Assembly: GCF_965139335.1 (NCBI RefSeq)
Contig: NZ_CBCSEL010000003.1
Length of the DNA stretch: 64,000 nucleotides
Strand: one strand, 5' to 3'
Source: Catellicoccus marimammalium
Lineage (GTDB): Bacteria; Bacillota; Bacilli; Lactobacillales; Catellicoccaceae
In this document: piece by piece, positions 50,007 to 59,572 of the stretch
How the letters are laid out: every line of letters starts with the position of its first letter
Numbering within the stretch: position 1 is the stretch's first letter
Notes under the pieces: generated by a model
Seen by the model: the letters and a program-made list of their open reading frames with translations, nothing else
What the model was told of the DNA's origin: nothing
The model's database searches: none
Made by a program: the position numbers and the translations under genes

Positions 50007-50942
50007 TTTTTCTTTGTAATAACGACGAACAAATAACCAAGTTATTCCTACAATAATCAATAAAAGAACTAAGATAGGAACCATCAATTGAATCGGAGAA
50101 CAATAAATCACCTTGTCGCCAAAATGAAGACTATAAAAAGTCTTTTCTACTTGATTGATTTTTACTTCCCAGCGATAGAAAAAGTGTGGTAATTTATCGG
50201 TCATCATACTAAACTCTTGATGAGGAGCAATGTCGATATCTTCTTTTTCATAAGAATAGACTTTCTGTCCCCATACATTTTCAACTTCAATTTCTAGTTC
50301 ATTATCTGTCGAAAGAAATCCACTTGGATTAATCAAACGTACGATAAACGCTTCTTGATTTTTGTCATAATCAATATCTTCTTTTTGCATCGATTTTTTC
50401 TTGTTAATAGAATCATAGCGATGATTCATCAAAACTACACCAATCGTATAGCTATACGTATTAAAAGAAGATGGATTTACTTCTCGTACGGTAATCCCAC
50501 CAAGAATCACCCCAGAGAAACTAGCTTTTGGCATGGTAAACGGAATTTCAATCGTTTTTGTACTTTCTTTTCCAACTTCAACGATAGGTTGAGGATTTTT
50601 AGCAATATCCGTAAAACTTGCTTTCAATTGCTTACTATTTTCTTTTGATCCACTGTAATCAATTTGACCTTCATCATTAGTATTTCCATCCGTCAAAGTC
50701 ACCATGAACTTTTGAGCTTTTTTAGATGGGTTGATAATCTTAACTTTTAAAACATCTTTTTCACCAGGTTTTTCTAAAAGATTAAAATAACTATCTTCTG
50801 TCCCTACCTGGTGGGCATCATTTTCAACTGGAAAAACACTAAAAATCGAAGTGGCGTTACAACTTGCATCATGTAGAAATAAGGATGCCACTCCGATTGT
50901 AATTAAAAACAGGAACTGTAAAAGTCTTTTCTTAGTTGCCAT
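49998..50942 (-). CDS. DUF916/DUF3324 WxL-interacting protein (second copy)
   Basis: A 314-residue surface protein with a signal peptide (~1-30), tandem Ig-like DUF916 and DUF3324 domains (SIFSVFPVEND, VKIINPSKKAQKF, PKASFSGVILGGITV blocks) and a C-terminal membrane helix with a basic tail. Such proteins bind WxL proteins and peptidoglycan, holding the complex at the cell surface. It overlaps the preceding LRR-WxL gene by 11 bases. Its final codons contain the -35 box of a downstream small-RNA promoter. Confidence 0.88.
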   Translation of the reverse strand: MATKKRLLQFLFLITIGVASLFLHDASCNATSIFSVFPVENDAHQVGTEDSYFNLLEKPGEKDVLKVKIINPSKKAQKFMVTLTDGNTNDEGQIDYSGSKENSKQLKASFTDIAKNPQPIVEVGKESTKTIEIPFTMPKASFSGVILGGITVREVNPSSFNTYSYTIGVVLMNHRYDSINKKKSMQKEDIDYDKNQEAFIVRLINPSGFLSTDNELEIEVENVWGQKVYSYEKEDIDIAPHQEFSMMTDKLPHFFYRWEVKINQVEKTFYSLHFGDKVIYCSPIQLMVPILVLLLIIVGITWLFVRRYYKEKLN

Positions 50943-53322
50943 TTGGTCCTGTCGTTAAGTTCCAGTCGATTTGACCACTATACGATTTAGGAGAAATGTG
51001 ACCATTATCCTTTGTATTTAAAGTTAAATTTCCTAATGTTAAGTCATAAAAGTTTTGTGGTTGTCTACCATCTGCCTTCATTAATTGAATTGTCTTTCCA
51101 TTCTGTAAAGTAAAGCCGCTCATAATTGTGGAGGTAACATTTTTCCCATCGTAAGGATTTAATTGACCATCATTAAATGGTTTTGGCGCGTTAGTCTTAT
51201 TATCAATATTATTCATATTTTTCTTAATAGGACCACCCTTCCCAGTGATGGTAGCATCATTTAAAATGGGCGTATTCCATGTCAAGGTAGCATTAACACT
51301 CCATGGTGTTGGAGTATTCGTAAAATCACGTACTCCTAAGTGAAAGTTTTGTTGCGAACCAGAAACTAATGGAGTTGATTTATCTTTATCATCCAATACC
51401 ACATCTGTTTTTGTAGTTAAATTATCTGGTTGATAACAGAAGCCTAAATTCCCTTGTGGCATACGATTTTCTGGCCAATCTTTACTATTTGGATTTTTAC
51501 TATCAATCGCATGTCCTGGAGACATTTCTGGATTCACTGGTACATATTGTGCTGTCACTTTAGCAAAAATATTTCTTAAGTATGCTGGAGCTCCTTTAAA
51601 TACCTTATCTTTTCCACTCAAACGTCCCTTTGTTTCATCTTTATAATAATTATTAAAGAAACGACTTTTATCTTCTCGTATTGGATCTTTTTGTTCTTGA
51701 ATCGTTGGATATGGTTTTACTTTTTGAATCACATCCTCAATTGATTTTTGTGGATTACTTAATTGTTGAATAGGATTCACATTTGTTGCATAACCATTCG
51801 TAATCCCATCTAACATACAAATTTTTTCATCTTTGAAGTGAACAGATAAAGAAGTATCGAATTCTGATACATATGGCGCATTTTTAAATAAACCTTGTCC
51901 ACTTACTAAAATAAATGGCAATACACGTCCATCGCCAGCAAAATTACGACGATATGTATAGTAGCGTAGATCATCCTTACTAACTTCTTTATGAATTAAG
52001 AAACTTTGTGAGTTAGAATAGATTGCTAATGGTATATAAGGCATTCCTAAGTCATTTAAACTAAATGCCCCATTAACATTTGAGGCAAGATAACTATCTC
52101 TAGCAAATAATAATTGAGCATAAACTACTGGAGTTCCTTGACAAATATCATTTAAATTTACACGATTAGGTAAATTTGCTAATCGAATCTCCATTAATTT
52201 ACGACAAGCTTGAAACATAGAATTTAAATTTACGCTTTGGCGTTGATTAAAGTGCCAACGACTTAAATCTGCTTGTCGAATACTTTCACAATAACGAAAC
52301 ATTCCAGAAAAATCAGTAACATTCCTTACATCCAATAAAGATAAACCTGATAAATCAGTTAAGCTCTTACAATTTTGAAACATTGATTGTAAGGTTTCAG
52401 CTTGAGAAAGATCCCAGTGATTAATATCTACTTGACGTAAATTCTCACAACCTTGAAACATTCCTACAAATTTTCTTCCACTACTTACATCTAATGTTGA
52501 AAGTCCTGTTAAATTAACCAACGATTTATCTTCTAGAAACATATAAGAGAAATCTGTAATTCTCCGGATGTCAATTCCAGAAAAATCAACTGAAGTTAAT
52601 TTGGGCATATGAGAAAACAAATATGATCCATCATAAACTTCTCTATTTGTTCTAGGATCATATAAACGAGCACTATAAGGACCTTGATAAATAGCTTTTT
52701 CAAAAGTTATTGACTTAATATATTTGTTTCCTTTAAAAGCATCTTTACTTAAATAACATGGTTTTAGTTGACCACTCAAAGAATTTTTATAAACTGAAGG
52801 TACACTAACATGTTCAGCTTTTGGATTTTTTAAACTTTTTAGTACTACAACTGCTTTACCGCTAATAGTCTCAAAATCCCAGTGCCAATCATCAAGAGCA
52901 AGTTTTCTTGAAGATTTTCTTAAAAGTGATCTTGATGCCTCATCTTTCACTTTTTCATCTGCTTTGTTGATTTCCTTATCTTTATTATCTCTAGAAGACT
53001 CTTCCTTTGCTGATTCTGTGATTTTATCCATCAAATCCTTTGTCGGATCTTGTAACATTGGTGTACCATCCACTTCTTCTACCACAGAAGATTCTTCTGT
53101 TGAGTCGGTAGTTGATGTAGAGGCAATATCACGTGCATCCTTTTCTTCTGTACTACTATCTGACGTATCGTCAGAAGAAGACTTTTTTTCCTTCTTACTT
53201 TTTGTTGTATCTATCACTTTTGCTTCTTCTTTTGTTTCTGCTGCAGAAGCAAGAGAAACGCCAGTATTCGCTAATACACTAGAGAGTAATAAAATTGAAC
53301 TAATTCCAACAAATTTTTTCAT
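50932..53322 (-). CDS. WxL-domain surface protein with BspA-like leucine-rich (DUF285) repeats
   Basis: A 796-residue secreted protein. A signal peptide (~1-27) and an acidic Ser/Thr linker (~30-140) are followed by DUF285/BspA-type leucine-rich repeats (~200-400; repeated MF-x-x-C-x-x-L units such as MFQGCENL, MFQNCKSL, MFRYCESI). A C-terminal WxL domain (~590-796) shows the first motif in TPWSVNATLTW and the second in IDWNLT. WxL domains bind peptidoglycan non-covalently; LRR parts of this type often mediate adhesion. Its partner is likely the DUF916 protein encoded next. Confidence 0.88.
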   Translation of the reverse strand: MKKFVGISSILLLSSVLANTGVSLASAAETKEEAKVIDTTKSKKEKKSSSDDTSDSSTEEKDARDIASTSTTDSTEESSVVEEVDGTPMLQDPTKDLMDKITESAKEESSRDNKDKEINKADEKVKDEASRSLLRKSSRKLALDDWHWDFETISGKAVVVLKSLKNPKAEHVSVPSVYKNSLSGQLKPCYLSKDAFKGNKYIKSITFEKAIYQGPYSARLYDPRTNREVYDGSYLFSHMPKLTSVDFSGIDIRRITDFSYMFLEDKSLVNLTGLSTLDVSSGRKFVGMFQGCENLRQVDINHWDLSQAETLQSMFQNCKSLTDLSGLSLLDVRNVTDFSGMFRYCESIRQADLSRWHFNQRQSVNLNSMFQACRKLMEIRLANLPNRVNLNDICQGTPVVYAQLLFARDSYLASNVNGAFSLNDLGMPYIPLAIYSNSQSFLIHKEVSKDDLRYYTYRRNFAGDGRVLPFILVSGQGLFKNAPYVSEFDTSLSVHFKDEKICMLDGITNGYATNVNPIQQLSNPQKSIEDVIQKVKPYPTIQEQKDPIREDKSRFFNNYYKDETKGRLSGKDKVFKGAPAYLRNIFAKVTAQYVPVNPEMSPGHAIDSKNPNSKDWPENRMPQGNLGFCYQPDNLTTKTDVVLDDKDKSTPLVSGSQQNFHLGVRDFTNTPTPWSVNATLTWNTPILNDATITGKGGPIKKNMNNIDNKTNAPKPFNDGQLNPYDGKNVTSTIMSGFTLQNGKTIQLMKADGRQPQNFYDLTLGNLTLNTKDNGHISPKSYSGQIDWNLTTGPNGN

Positions 53323-53337
53323 TATGTACTCCCTCCT

Positions 53338-53565
53338 CTAAGAATGTAATTGAGAATAAATTAAATAGATTTCGTAAATTGAAAGTCCAATTCCCACCAC
53401 AATTAATATAATATTAATAGTATTTGGAATCAAAGAAACTTTCTTTTCTTTCTCCTCATTAATCAATAATCTTCTTTTATAGTCTCTAAAGATTAAGATG
53501 ATATTAGCAATAATCAAAACAATGAATAATGCTAATTCAATAATCGGAAACATATAGTGATTCAT
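53338..53565 (-). CDS. Small two-helix membrane protein of the WxL locus
   Basis: A 75-residue protein with two hydrophobic helices (~6-26 and ~46-70) joined by a basic loop. I do not recognise the family. It overlaps the preceding gene by 4 bases (ATGA) and precedes the LRR-WxL gene, whose ribosome binding site starts at its stop codon. Co-translation suggests a role in WxL complex assembly. Confidence 0.65.
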   Translation of the reverse strand: MNHYMFPIIELALFIVLIIANIILIFRDYKRRLLINEEKEKKVSLIPNTINIILIVVGIGLSIYEIYLIYSQLHS

Positions 53566-53909
53566 GATCGCATGTTCCTCCCTTTAAAAAATTGTATTCC
53601 TGCAATGATAATTAAACTATATCCTATTAGCATCGCAATAAATTTTCCTTCCTCTGTTGTCATCGCAATATGCTTCCCCTCTGCATATTGACGATGTTCT
53701 CTTTCTAACTGTTCCATTAGCTCTTTGTCTGGATGTAAAACTTCTTTCATATGTAATGGTCGATTAAAACGTACACCCACTGTTGCAGCATGTCCTTCAT
53801 TATCTACAAAAGCTTGTGCTGTTTGAATTCCGCCACATACTATCACTCCGATACAAAGTATAAGTATCCACTGTAAGATAAATTGTTTTTGTAATTGTAC
53901 CCTATTCAT
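53562..53909 (-). CDS. Small secreted/membrane protein of the WxL locus
   Basis: A 115-residue protein with a signal-type N-terminal helix (~10-32, ending TAQA), a short extracellular charged segment and a C-terminal helix (~88-107) with a short basic tail. In enterococcal WxL loci a small LPXTG protein often occupies this position. Here no LPXTG motif is present, so it would be membrane-retained. Function unknown. Confidence 0.65.
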   Translation of the reverse strand: MNRVQLQKQFILQWILILCIGVIVCGGIQTAQAFVDNEGHAATVGVRFNRPLHMKEVLHPDKELMEQLEREHRQYAEGKHIAMTTEEGKFIAMLIGYSLIIIAGIQFFKGRNMRS

Positions 53910-53954
53910 AGTTGTCTCCTATGTTTATACCCCTATCGACATAGCAACTTTTTA

Positions 53955-55043
53955 TTATTTATTATCTGTTGAAGTTGTTTCTACTTCTTCTGTTGTTTGT
54001 TCTTGTGCTTCTTCCAATTGTTTTGGCTTACGGAATCCTAGATAAATTGTAATGATAGTTGTAATAATTAATAAGATTAATAAGGAATAACGTAACCATT
54101 TTGGAATAAAGACTTTAAACACTGATTTTTCATTAATTTTTTTTGCTTGATCAGCTTTAATCACAAATTTACGTTCAAAATGCCATGTACGATTTTTATC
54201 TTTAACATCTACTACTAATAAATAAGACCCTGGTTTCATATCTTGACGACCATAGTCAAATTGGAACGGAAACATTTGATAAGGTGCGATACGCACATTA
54301 TTCATTGAATTTTTCAAAATCACTTTATTATCATCTAAAGATTTCACACTACCCCAAACTTTTTTAGAAACAAATAAATAGGGTTGAGGATTTACAATAT
54401 CCGCTTGAATTACTTTACGACCATAATCTAATTTTGGTCCCACATCTCCTAATTCTAAAGCAGACATTTCTGTAATATGTTGATAGTTCGTATTTGTCAG
54501 AACTAATCCTAAGCAATAACCATATTTAGCTCCCATGGAAATTCCTTGTTTTCCATTATTTGTACCTTGATGTTCATAAGCATTAATTGCTCCAGCAATA
54601 ATTCCTTTAAATTTTTCTTTTGGCATTTTAAATTTCACGGTAACGGTACGCACTTCATTTGGTCCCAAGTCAATCGTTTTTTTCTTCCAATCTACTAAGG
54701 AAGTTAACGGTGTTTTCAATAATTTATAATTCGGAATCGTTCCAGAATAATCTGTAATTCCATTACGGTTGGTATTCGCATCTGTAATGGTTAAATCAAT
54801 TTTTTTTGGTCGAGCATCATTATTGATAATTTTGATCTTCGCTTCGCCTTCTGTTCCTGGTTTTTCATATAAATAGTAGGAATCGACGGTATCCCTTGTA
54901 TTAACCTGTGCTGGATTATCTACACGTGCAATCGTGAATCCTTCTTTAGCAACATCTTCTTCTCCCGCAAAAATCATTTTTGTACTTAAAAACATAGAAA
55001 AAACCATTCCTATTAGAAGTAGGAATTTATACTTTTTTTTCAT
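53955..55043 (-). CDS. DUF916/DUF3324 WxL-interacting protein (first copy)
   Basis: A 362-residue protein with a signal peptide (~1-26), DUF916 (VDSYYLYEKPGTEGEAKIKI, PKEKFKGIIAGAINAYE) and DUF3324 domains, a C-terminal membrane helix (~315-337) and a charged tail. It is the canonical partner of WxL proteins. It follows the small WxL gene after a hairpin terminator, so its level may be lower than that of the WxL protein. Confidence 0.9.
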   Translation of the reverse strand: MKKKYKFLLLIGMVFSMFLSTKMIFAGEEDVAKEGFTIARVDNPAQVNTRDTVDSYYLYEKPGTEGEAKIKIINNDARPKKIDLTITDANTNRNGITDYSGTIPNYKLLKTPLTSLVDWKKKTIDLGPNEVRTVTVKFKMPKEKFKGIIAGAINAYEHQGTNNGKQGISMGAKYGYCLGLVLTNTNYQHITEMSALELGDVGPKLDYGRKVIQADIVNPQPYLFVSKKVWGSVKSLDDNKVILKNSMNNVRIAPYQMFPFQFDYGRQDMKPGSYLLVVDVKDKNRTWHFERKFVIKADQAKKINEKSVFKVFIPKWLRYSLLILLIITTIITIYLGFRKPKQLEEAQEQTTEEVETTSTDNK

Positions 55044-55077
55044 TTTAAATACTCCTCACTTTTGTATTACATAAAAA

Positions 55078-55105
55078 GAAAAGAGGGAAGAATGTTCCCT
55101 CTCTT
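55078..55105 (-). terminator. Intra-operon terminator/attenuator after the first WxL gene
   Basis: GAGGGAA (55083-55089) pairs with TTCCCTC (55095-55101), extended by A/T arms, with a T-rich minus-strand continuation. It separates the abundant WxL gene from the rest of the locus. Confidence 0.7.
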
Positions 55106-55124
55106 ATGCTATTTTCATTTCGAC

Positions 55125-55844
55125 TTAATAGACTGGAGTTGCAGCCAATGTCCAAGTTACATTACCTGTATAAGTACCTTCATGTACTTTACCAGCGTCT
55201 GCAATTTGTAATTTTGGATCTTTTAATTGTAAATCAAATGTTGAATTATACACTTCATCACCTGATAAGTTTTGTCCAGACATGATTACAGAATCTTGGT
55301 TATTAATTAATAAGTTTGATTGAGTTGTAACTTCAGATGTTGGTTCATATTGACCTTCACCTTTGTTAATTTGAACTTGATTATCTGTATTTGCTAAAAT
55401 TTTTGAACCTGGTAATGCTGTACCTGTCCAATCTAAACGTGCTTTTAATGTCCAACCACCTTGAGTACGAGTTTTATCTTTAACCCCTACACGAGCATCA
55501 ATTGTCTTAAATTCAAAATTTTGTTCTCCAGATTCGTTTAATACTTCACCTTCGTCAAAGTTCTTTGTTTCAAAGCGATTTGGAACATAAGCAATACCAA
55601 ATGGTCCTTTTGGATCTAATGGTTTGTTTCCATCTGGATTTTTATCTGGATGTTCTGGATCTGTTGGATTTGATGGATCTGGGTTTTCCCCACCATTATC
55701 AGGTAATTTAAATTTAGCATTTACAGGTGTTTTAGCTTCACTAGGATTTGGTTCATATTCAGCTGATGCAGCAAAGCTTGTAGCTGCTCCTAGCATTGAA
55801 GTTGATAATAATGCAACTGCGCCTAAAGTTTTTAATGATTTCAT
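55125..55844 (-). CDS. WxL-domain surface protein
   Basis: A 239-residue secreted protein. A signal peptide (~1-26) is followed by a Pro/Asn/Asp-rich linker (~30-80) and a WxL domain. The first motif is in GGWTLKARLDW and the second in the terminal VTWTLAATPVY. It should bind peptidoglycan non-covalently and pair with the DUF916 protein downstream. First gene of the locus, with AAGGGG upstream of the ATG and a promoter-like region at 55923. Confidence 0.92.
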   Translation of the reverse strand: MKSLKTLGAVALLSTSMLGAATSFAASAEYEPNPSEAKTPVNAKFKLPDNGGENPDPSNPTDPEHPDKNPDGNKPLDPKGPFGIAYVPNRFETKNFDEGEVLNESGEQNFEFKTIDARVGVKDKTRTQGGWTLKARLDWTGTALPGSKILANTDNQVQINKGEGQYEPTSEVTTQSNLLINNQDSVIMSGQNLSGDEVYNSTFDLQLKDPKLQIADAGKVHEGTYTGNVTWTLAATPVY

Positions 55845-55922
55845 GATTTATAACCCCTTTACGTTTATATTTCTATTTCTTGTTTTGAGAGTCATACCCC
55901 TATCACCCTCGCTACAATAAGA

Positions 55923-55968
55923 ATTATATACAAAAAATTTTTTTATGGCTACACTTTTACACTGTCAA
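55923..55968 (-). promoter_or_regulatory. Predicted promoter region of the WxL locus
   Basis: A consensus TATAAT (minus strand, 55923-55928) lies ~80 bases before the first WxL gene but lacks a good -35. A TTGACA (55963-55968) with a TAAAAA 17 bases downstream is an alternative. Confidence 0.4.
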
Positions 55969-55993
55969 CTTTTAAATGATTTTTTCAAATTTT

Positions 55994-56035
55994 CGTAAAA
56001 AATTGAAAACCCTTGATAAATCAAGGGTTTCAATT
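55994..56035 (-). terminator. Terminator downstream of ftsK (distal hairpin)
   Basis: A long stem around AAACCCTTGAT and ATCAAGGGTTT (56007-56030), extended by AATTG/CAATT. A six-T run follows on the minus strand. In the 334-bp gene-free stretch 55845-56178 this, the hairpin at 56111 and the WxL promoter are the only features I see. Confidence 0.75.
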
Positions 56036-56110
56036 GTGAATTATTCTTTAAATATCATTTTCTTTGTGTAACTTAGTGCACAAAAGTGTCTTATCTAAAT
56101 GTAACTTCAA

Positions 56111-56139
56111 AGAAAAATGAGAAAATCCCTCATTTTCTT
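56111..56139 (-). terminator. Proximal hairpin downstream of ftsK
   Basis: AAAATGAG (56114-56121) pairs with CTCATTTT (56129-56136), with T-rich sequence following. It may be the first of two tandem ftsK terminators. Confidence 0.6.
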
Positions 56140-56178
56140 TCAAAAACTATATTGATTTTTTCTATTCGCAAAAATTTT

Positions 56179-58467
56179 TTACAATTCTTCGTCATTTTCC
56201 TTTGGTAAATAGACTTCTCGTGGTTTACTTCCTTGACTTGGACCAACAAAACCACGGTTTTCCATTTCTTCAATAATATTCGCTGCCGCATTATATCCAA
56301 TATGTAAACGACGTTGAATTAAAGACACACTCGCTTTCTGTTCTTCCCGAATAATTTCTACTGCTTCATCGAAACGAGGATGAACACTATTTTCTTCTGT
56401 CACTTGTGGTTCTTCAGTTGGTGTCATTGCTTCAATATATTGTGGACCTTGTTGCTCAGTAATAAAGTCAATTACGGTTTCTACTTCTTCATCAGAAATG
56501 AAAGCTCCTTGGACACGAGTCGGTTTATTTTGACCAATTGGACAATACAACATATCTCCTTTTCCAAGTAATTTTTCTGCACCATTACTATCAAGAATCG
56601 TACGGCTATCGGTACCACTGGAAACCGCAAAGGCAATTCTTGAAGGAACATTCGCTTTAATCAATCCTGTAATAACATCTACCGATGGACGTTGTGTTGC
56701 TAAAATCATATGAATTCCTGCGGCACGTGCTTTTTGCGCTAAACGAATAATTGAATCTTCTACTTCTTTACTTGCGACCATCATCAAGTCTGCCAACTCA
56801 TCAACAATAATGACCATATAAGGTAATGGTTCTTCTGGATGACGTTGATTATATCCTTTCATATTACGAACGCCCTCTTTAGCAAATAAATCATAACGAC
56901 GTTCCATTTCTTCTACTGCCTTATGTAATGCTTGACTAGCTTTTCTTGGATCAGTTACTACTGGTGTTAATAAATGTGGAATGCCATTATACACACTTAG
57001 CTCTACCATTTTTGGATCGATCATTAATAGTTTTACTTCATTGGGTTTCGCTTGCATTAACAAACTAATAATGATGTCATTGATACAAACAGATTTCCCG
57101 CTACCGGTTGAACCGGCAATCAATAAGTGTGGCATTTCTGCTAAATTACAACTAATAACATCACCAGAAATATCTTTTCCTAGTGGGACATTCAATAATT
57201 TATCTCGTTGAATACCACGTTCTTCAATAATTTCTCGTACGGTGACCATACGAATCGTTTGGTTCGGTACTTCAATCCCAATTAATGATTTCCCAGGAAT
57301 CGGTGCTTCAATACGCACATCTTTTGCGGCTAAAGCTAAGGCTAAGTCATCGGCTAAATTGACAATTTTACTTACTTTCACCCCAACGGCTAGGCGAACT
57401 TCAAATTTAGTAATCGAAGGTCCCAAATGGACACTTTCGACTCGAGCATCTACCCCAAAACTTTCAAACGTCTTCATTAAGATTTTTTTCTTCTTCTCTA
57501 CAATTTTACGTTCTCCACTTTGATCAGCAGGAGCAACGTGATTTAATAGCTCAACAGACGGCAATTGATAGTCTGCATCTTCTTGGATAGAGAAGGTCAT
57601 TGGTTCTGTTTCTTCTATTATATTGTCATTTTTTGTTACACTTTCTTTTTTCGTTGGTTTTGGTTCATCAAGTAATAAATCATCTTCTAAATCTGGGAAA
57701 GAATCTTCATCATCCCAAAATTCTTCGCTTTCTTCTTCAATGGGTTCCCATTCCACTTCAGGTTCTTCTTCCCAAGTTTCTTGTTCCTCTTTTTCTAAAT
57801 CTTCTTGATTTTTTTGTTTTCGTTTTTCTTCTTGTAATTTACGACGTTCTTCTTGCCAGTCGGCTTTGCGATTTTGCAAATGTTCTCCGTAAGTAATCAA
57901 GCTCCTTCCTGCTTGATAACAAAAATCAGCAATCATCGAAAGATTTAGATGGAATAATTGAATCACCCCGCCGACAATGCAAAGCACACTAACAATGTAA
58001 GTTCCCACTTGAGCGACAAGGAAATGGACTCCTTCATATAAGAAAGCTCCAATCATCCCACCCGCTAAGTTTTGGGTAATCATATTCATTCGAATATCAT
58101 CCGTGGTTGCTTGCCATAAAATATGAATCATATGACGACGAGATTCATCATTAAAGTCTTGGGAAAAATACGTAGTCATCCAAAGTAAAATTCCAACATA
58201 TAACAGTAATCCACCATATAATAAATGACGTTGTTCAAAGGTTGGTTCTTTTTGAAAGAGAACTAAATATCCTCCATATAAAACTAAAAGACTAGCTAAT
58301 AAAAGATAGCTATTTCCCACTAAAAGGCGGAAAATATTTGCCATCACCATTCCTAAAAATCCGACACGAAAAATTGCGAGTAAGCCAAATAAAATAAAAA
58401 AGACTCCTGCAATCAAAAGACAACTTCTTGTATCTAATCCATGTTTTTTTCGTCTTTTCTTTGCCAT
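56179..58467 (-). CDS. ftsK: DNA translocase FtsK/SpoIIIE
   Basis: A 762-residue translocase. Four to five N-terminal membrane helices (~14-175), an acidic/charged linker (~200-290), the alpha domain, and the RecA-like motor with Walker A GSTGSGKS and Walker B-like VIIVDELADL. A C-terminal winged-helix gamma domain (~700-755, VSLIQRRLHIGYNAAANIIEEM) reads DNA polarity sequences. It clears chromosomal DNA from the division septum. AGGGGGGAAAG precedes the ATG. Length is normal for the Firmicute type. Confidence 0.95.
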   Translation of the reverse strand: MAKKRRKKHGLDTRSCLLIAGVFFILFGLLAIFRVGFLGMVMANIFRLLVGNSYLLLASLLVLYGGYLVLFQKEPTFEQRHLLYGGLLLYVGILLWMTTYFSQDFNDESRRHMIHILWQATTDDIRMNMITQNLAGGMIGAFLYEGVHFLVAQVGTYIVSVLCIVGGVIQLFHLNLSMIADFCYQAGRSLITYGEHLQNRKADWQEERRKLQEEKRKQKNQEDLEKEEQETWEEEPEVEWEPIEEESEEFWDDEDSFPDLEDDLLLDEPKPTKKESVTKNDNIIEETEPMTFSIQEDADYQLPSVELLNHVAPADQSGERKIVEKKKKILMKTFESFGVDARVESVHLGPSITKFEVRLAVGVKVSKIVNLADDLALALAAKDVRIEAPIPGKSLIGIEVPNQTIRMVTVREIIEERGIQRDKLLNVPLGKDISGDVISCNLAEMPHLLIAGSTGSGKSVCINDIIISLLMQAKPNEVKLLMIDPKMVELSVYNGIPHLLTPVVTDPRKASQALHKAVEEMERRYDLFAKEGVRNMKGYNQRHPEEPLPYMVIIVDELADLMMVASKEVEDSIIRLAQKARAAGIHMILATQRPSVDVITGLIKANVPSRIAFAVSSGTDSRTILDSNGAEKLLGKGDMLYCPIGQNKPTRVQGAFISDEEVETVIDFITEQQGPQYIEAMTPTEEPQVTEENSVHPRFDEAVEIIREEQKASVSLIQRRLHIGYNAAANIIEEMENRGFVGPSQGSKPREVYLPKENDEEL

Positions 58468-58483
58468 ACTTTCCCCCCTAAAA

Positions 58484-58530
58484 AAATAAAAGCACTTCTA
58501 AAACGTAATTCACATTTTTAGAAGTGCTTT
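58484..58530 (-). terminator. Terminator downstream of tRNA-Lys
   Basis: AAAAGCACTTCTAAAA (58488-58503) pairs with TTTTTAGAAGTGCTTT (58515-58530). The minus-strand end is followed by a long T-run, just ahead of the ftsK start. Confidence 0.85.
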
Positions 58531-58542
58531 GCGCTCATATGA

Positions 58543-58615
<73 letters not shown>

Positions 58616-58657
58616 GATTGACTACGTTATTTATATTATCATCGTTTTCTAATGATG

Positions 58658-59563
58658 TCAATCGATTTTTATGTTTTGTTGTTCTAAAAATTGTTGCATA
58701 TCTTGTGGTAAAGGTGCTGTTATTTCAATTTCTTTCTCTGTAAATGGATGAATGAAGCGAAGAGACTGGCAATGTAGTGCTTGTCTTGGAAAATCTGCTG
58801 TTCCTCCATATAACGTATCTCCTAATAAAGGACAGCCAAGCGAAGAGAAATGAACACGAATTTGATGTGTTCTTCCGGTATGTAATTGAACTTTCACACC
58901 AGAAACTTTTGGGTGAACAAACCAACGCTTATATTCTGTTAACGCCGTCTGTCCGCCTTCCGTACAAGTTTCTCTTTCTACCGTAGAATTGGCTTTTCTA
59001 CGAATCGAAGCTTTAATCCAATCATGTTCTTTTAACACTTGATTTTGATCTTCCACAAAAGCAATATATTGTTTTTTCAATGTTTTTTCCCGTAAACAAA
59101 CATCCATTTTAGCATGAGCAAAACTATGTTTGGCAAGTAACATCAAGCCTGAAGTATCTTTATCCAAACGAGTGACCACATGGACTTGTTGGTTTTCATA
59201 TCCTTGAGTGAAATAATAATTTTTCACTCGATTCACCATCGTTCCTTCAGGATAACGACGTACAGGAATACTGGGAACTCCTGCAGGTTTATGAATAATC
59301 AAAAAATGTTCATCTTCAAAACAAATATCTAACGGAGTAGGATCTAATGTTAAATGATCACAACTCTCCTCCCTAGGAAAAGTTAATTCCAATACATCTC
59401 CTTTTTGTAAAAGATATAAAACATTCTCTTCCTTATCATTAACCGTAATTTTGCCACCTTGAAACTTAATTCTTGCCAACAATCCTCGAGACAAACCCAA
59501 TTCTTGAACGTAATATTTAATCGCTTGTGGTGCTTCTTTTTGATATGTATATTGAAATTTCAT
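58658..59563 (-). CDS. RluA-family 23S/tRNA pseudouridine synthase (RluD-like)
   Basis: A 301-residue pseudouridine synthase. A degenerate N-terminal S4-like region (~15-80) is followed by the catalytic domain with VTRLDKDTSGL (catalytic Asp), IIHKPAGVP, and GRTHQIRVH. It is the third gene of the relQ-NAD kinase-rluD cluster that is widespread in Firmicutes. The exact uridine target is not deducible. Confidence 0.9.
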   Translation of the reverse strand: MKFQYTYQKEAPQAIKYYVQELGLSRGLLARIKFQGGKITVNDKEENVLYLLQKGDVLELTFPREESCDHLTLDPTPLDICFEDEHFLIIHKPAGVPSIPVRRYPEGTMVNRVKNYYFTQGYENQQVHVVTRLDKDTSGLMLLAKHSFAHAKMDVCLREKTLKKQYIAFVEDQNQVLKEHDWIKASIRRKANSTVERETCTEGGQTALTEYKRWFVHPKVSGVKVQLHTGRTHQIRVHFSSLGCPLLGDTLYGGTADFPRQALHCQSLRFIHPFTEKEIEITAPLPQDMQQFLEQQNIKID

Positions 59564-59572
59564 CTTCTATCC

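Noticed and set aside
57600..57896. Plus-strand open frames opposite the ftsK linker
   Set aside because: They mirror the acidic, low-complexity linker of FtsK and have no initiation signals.
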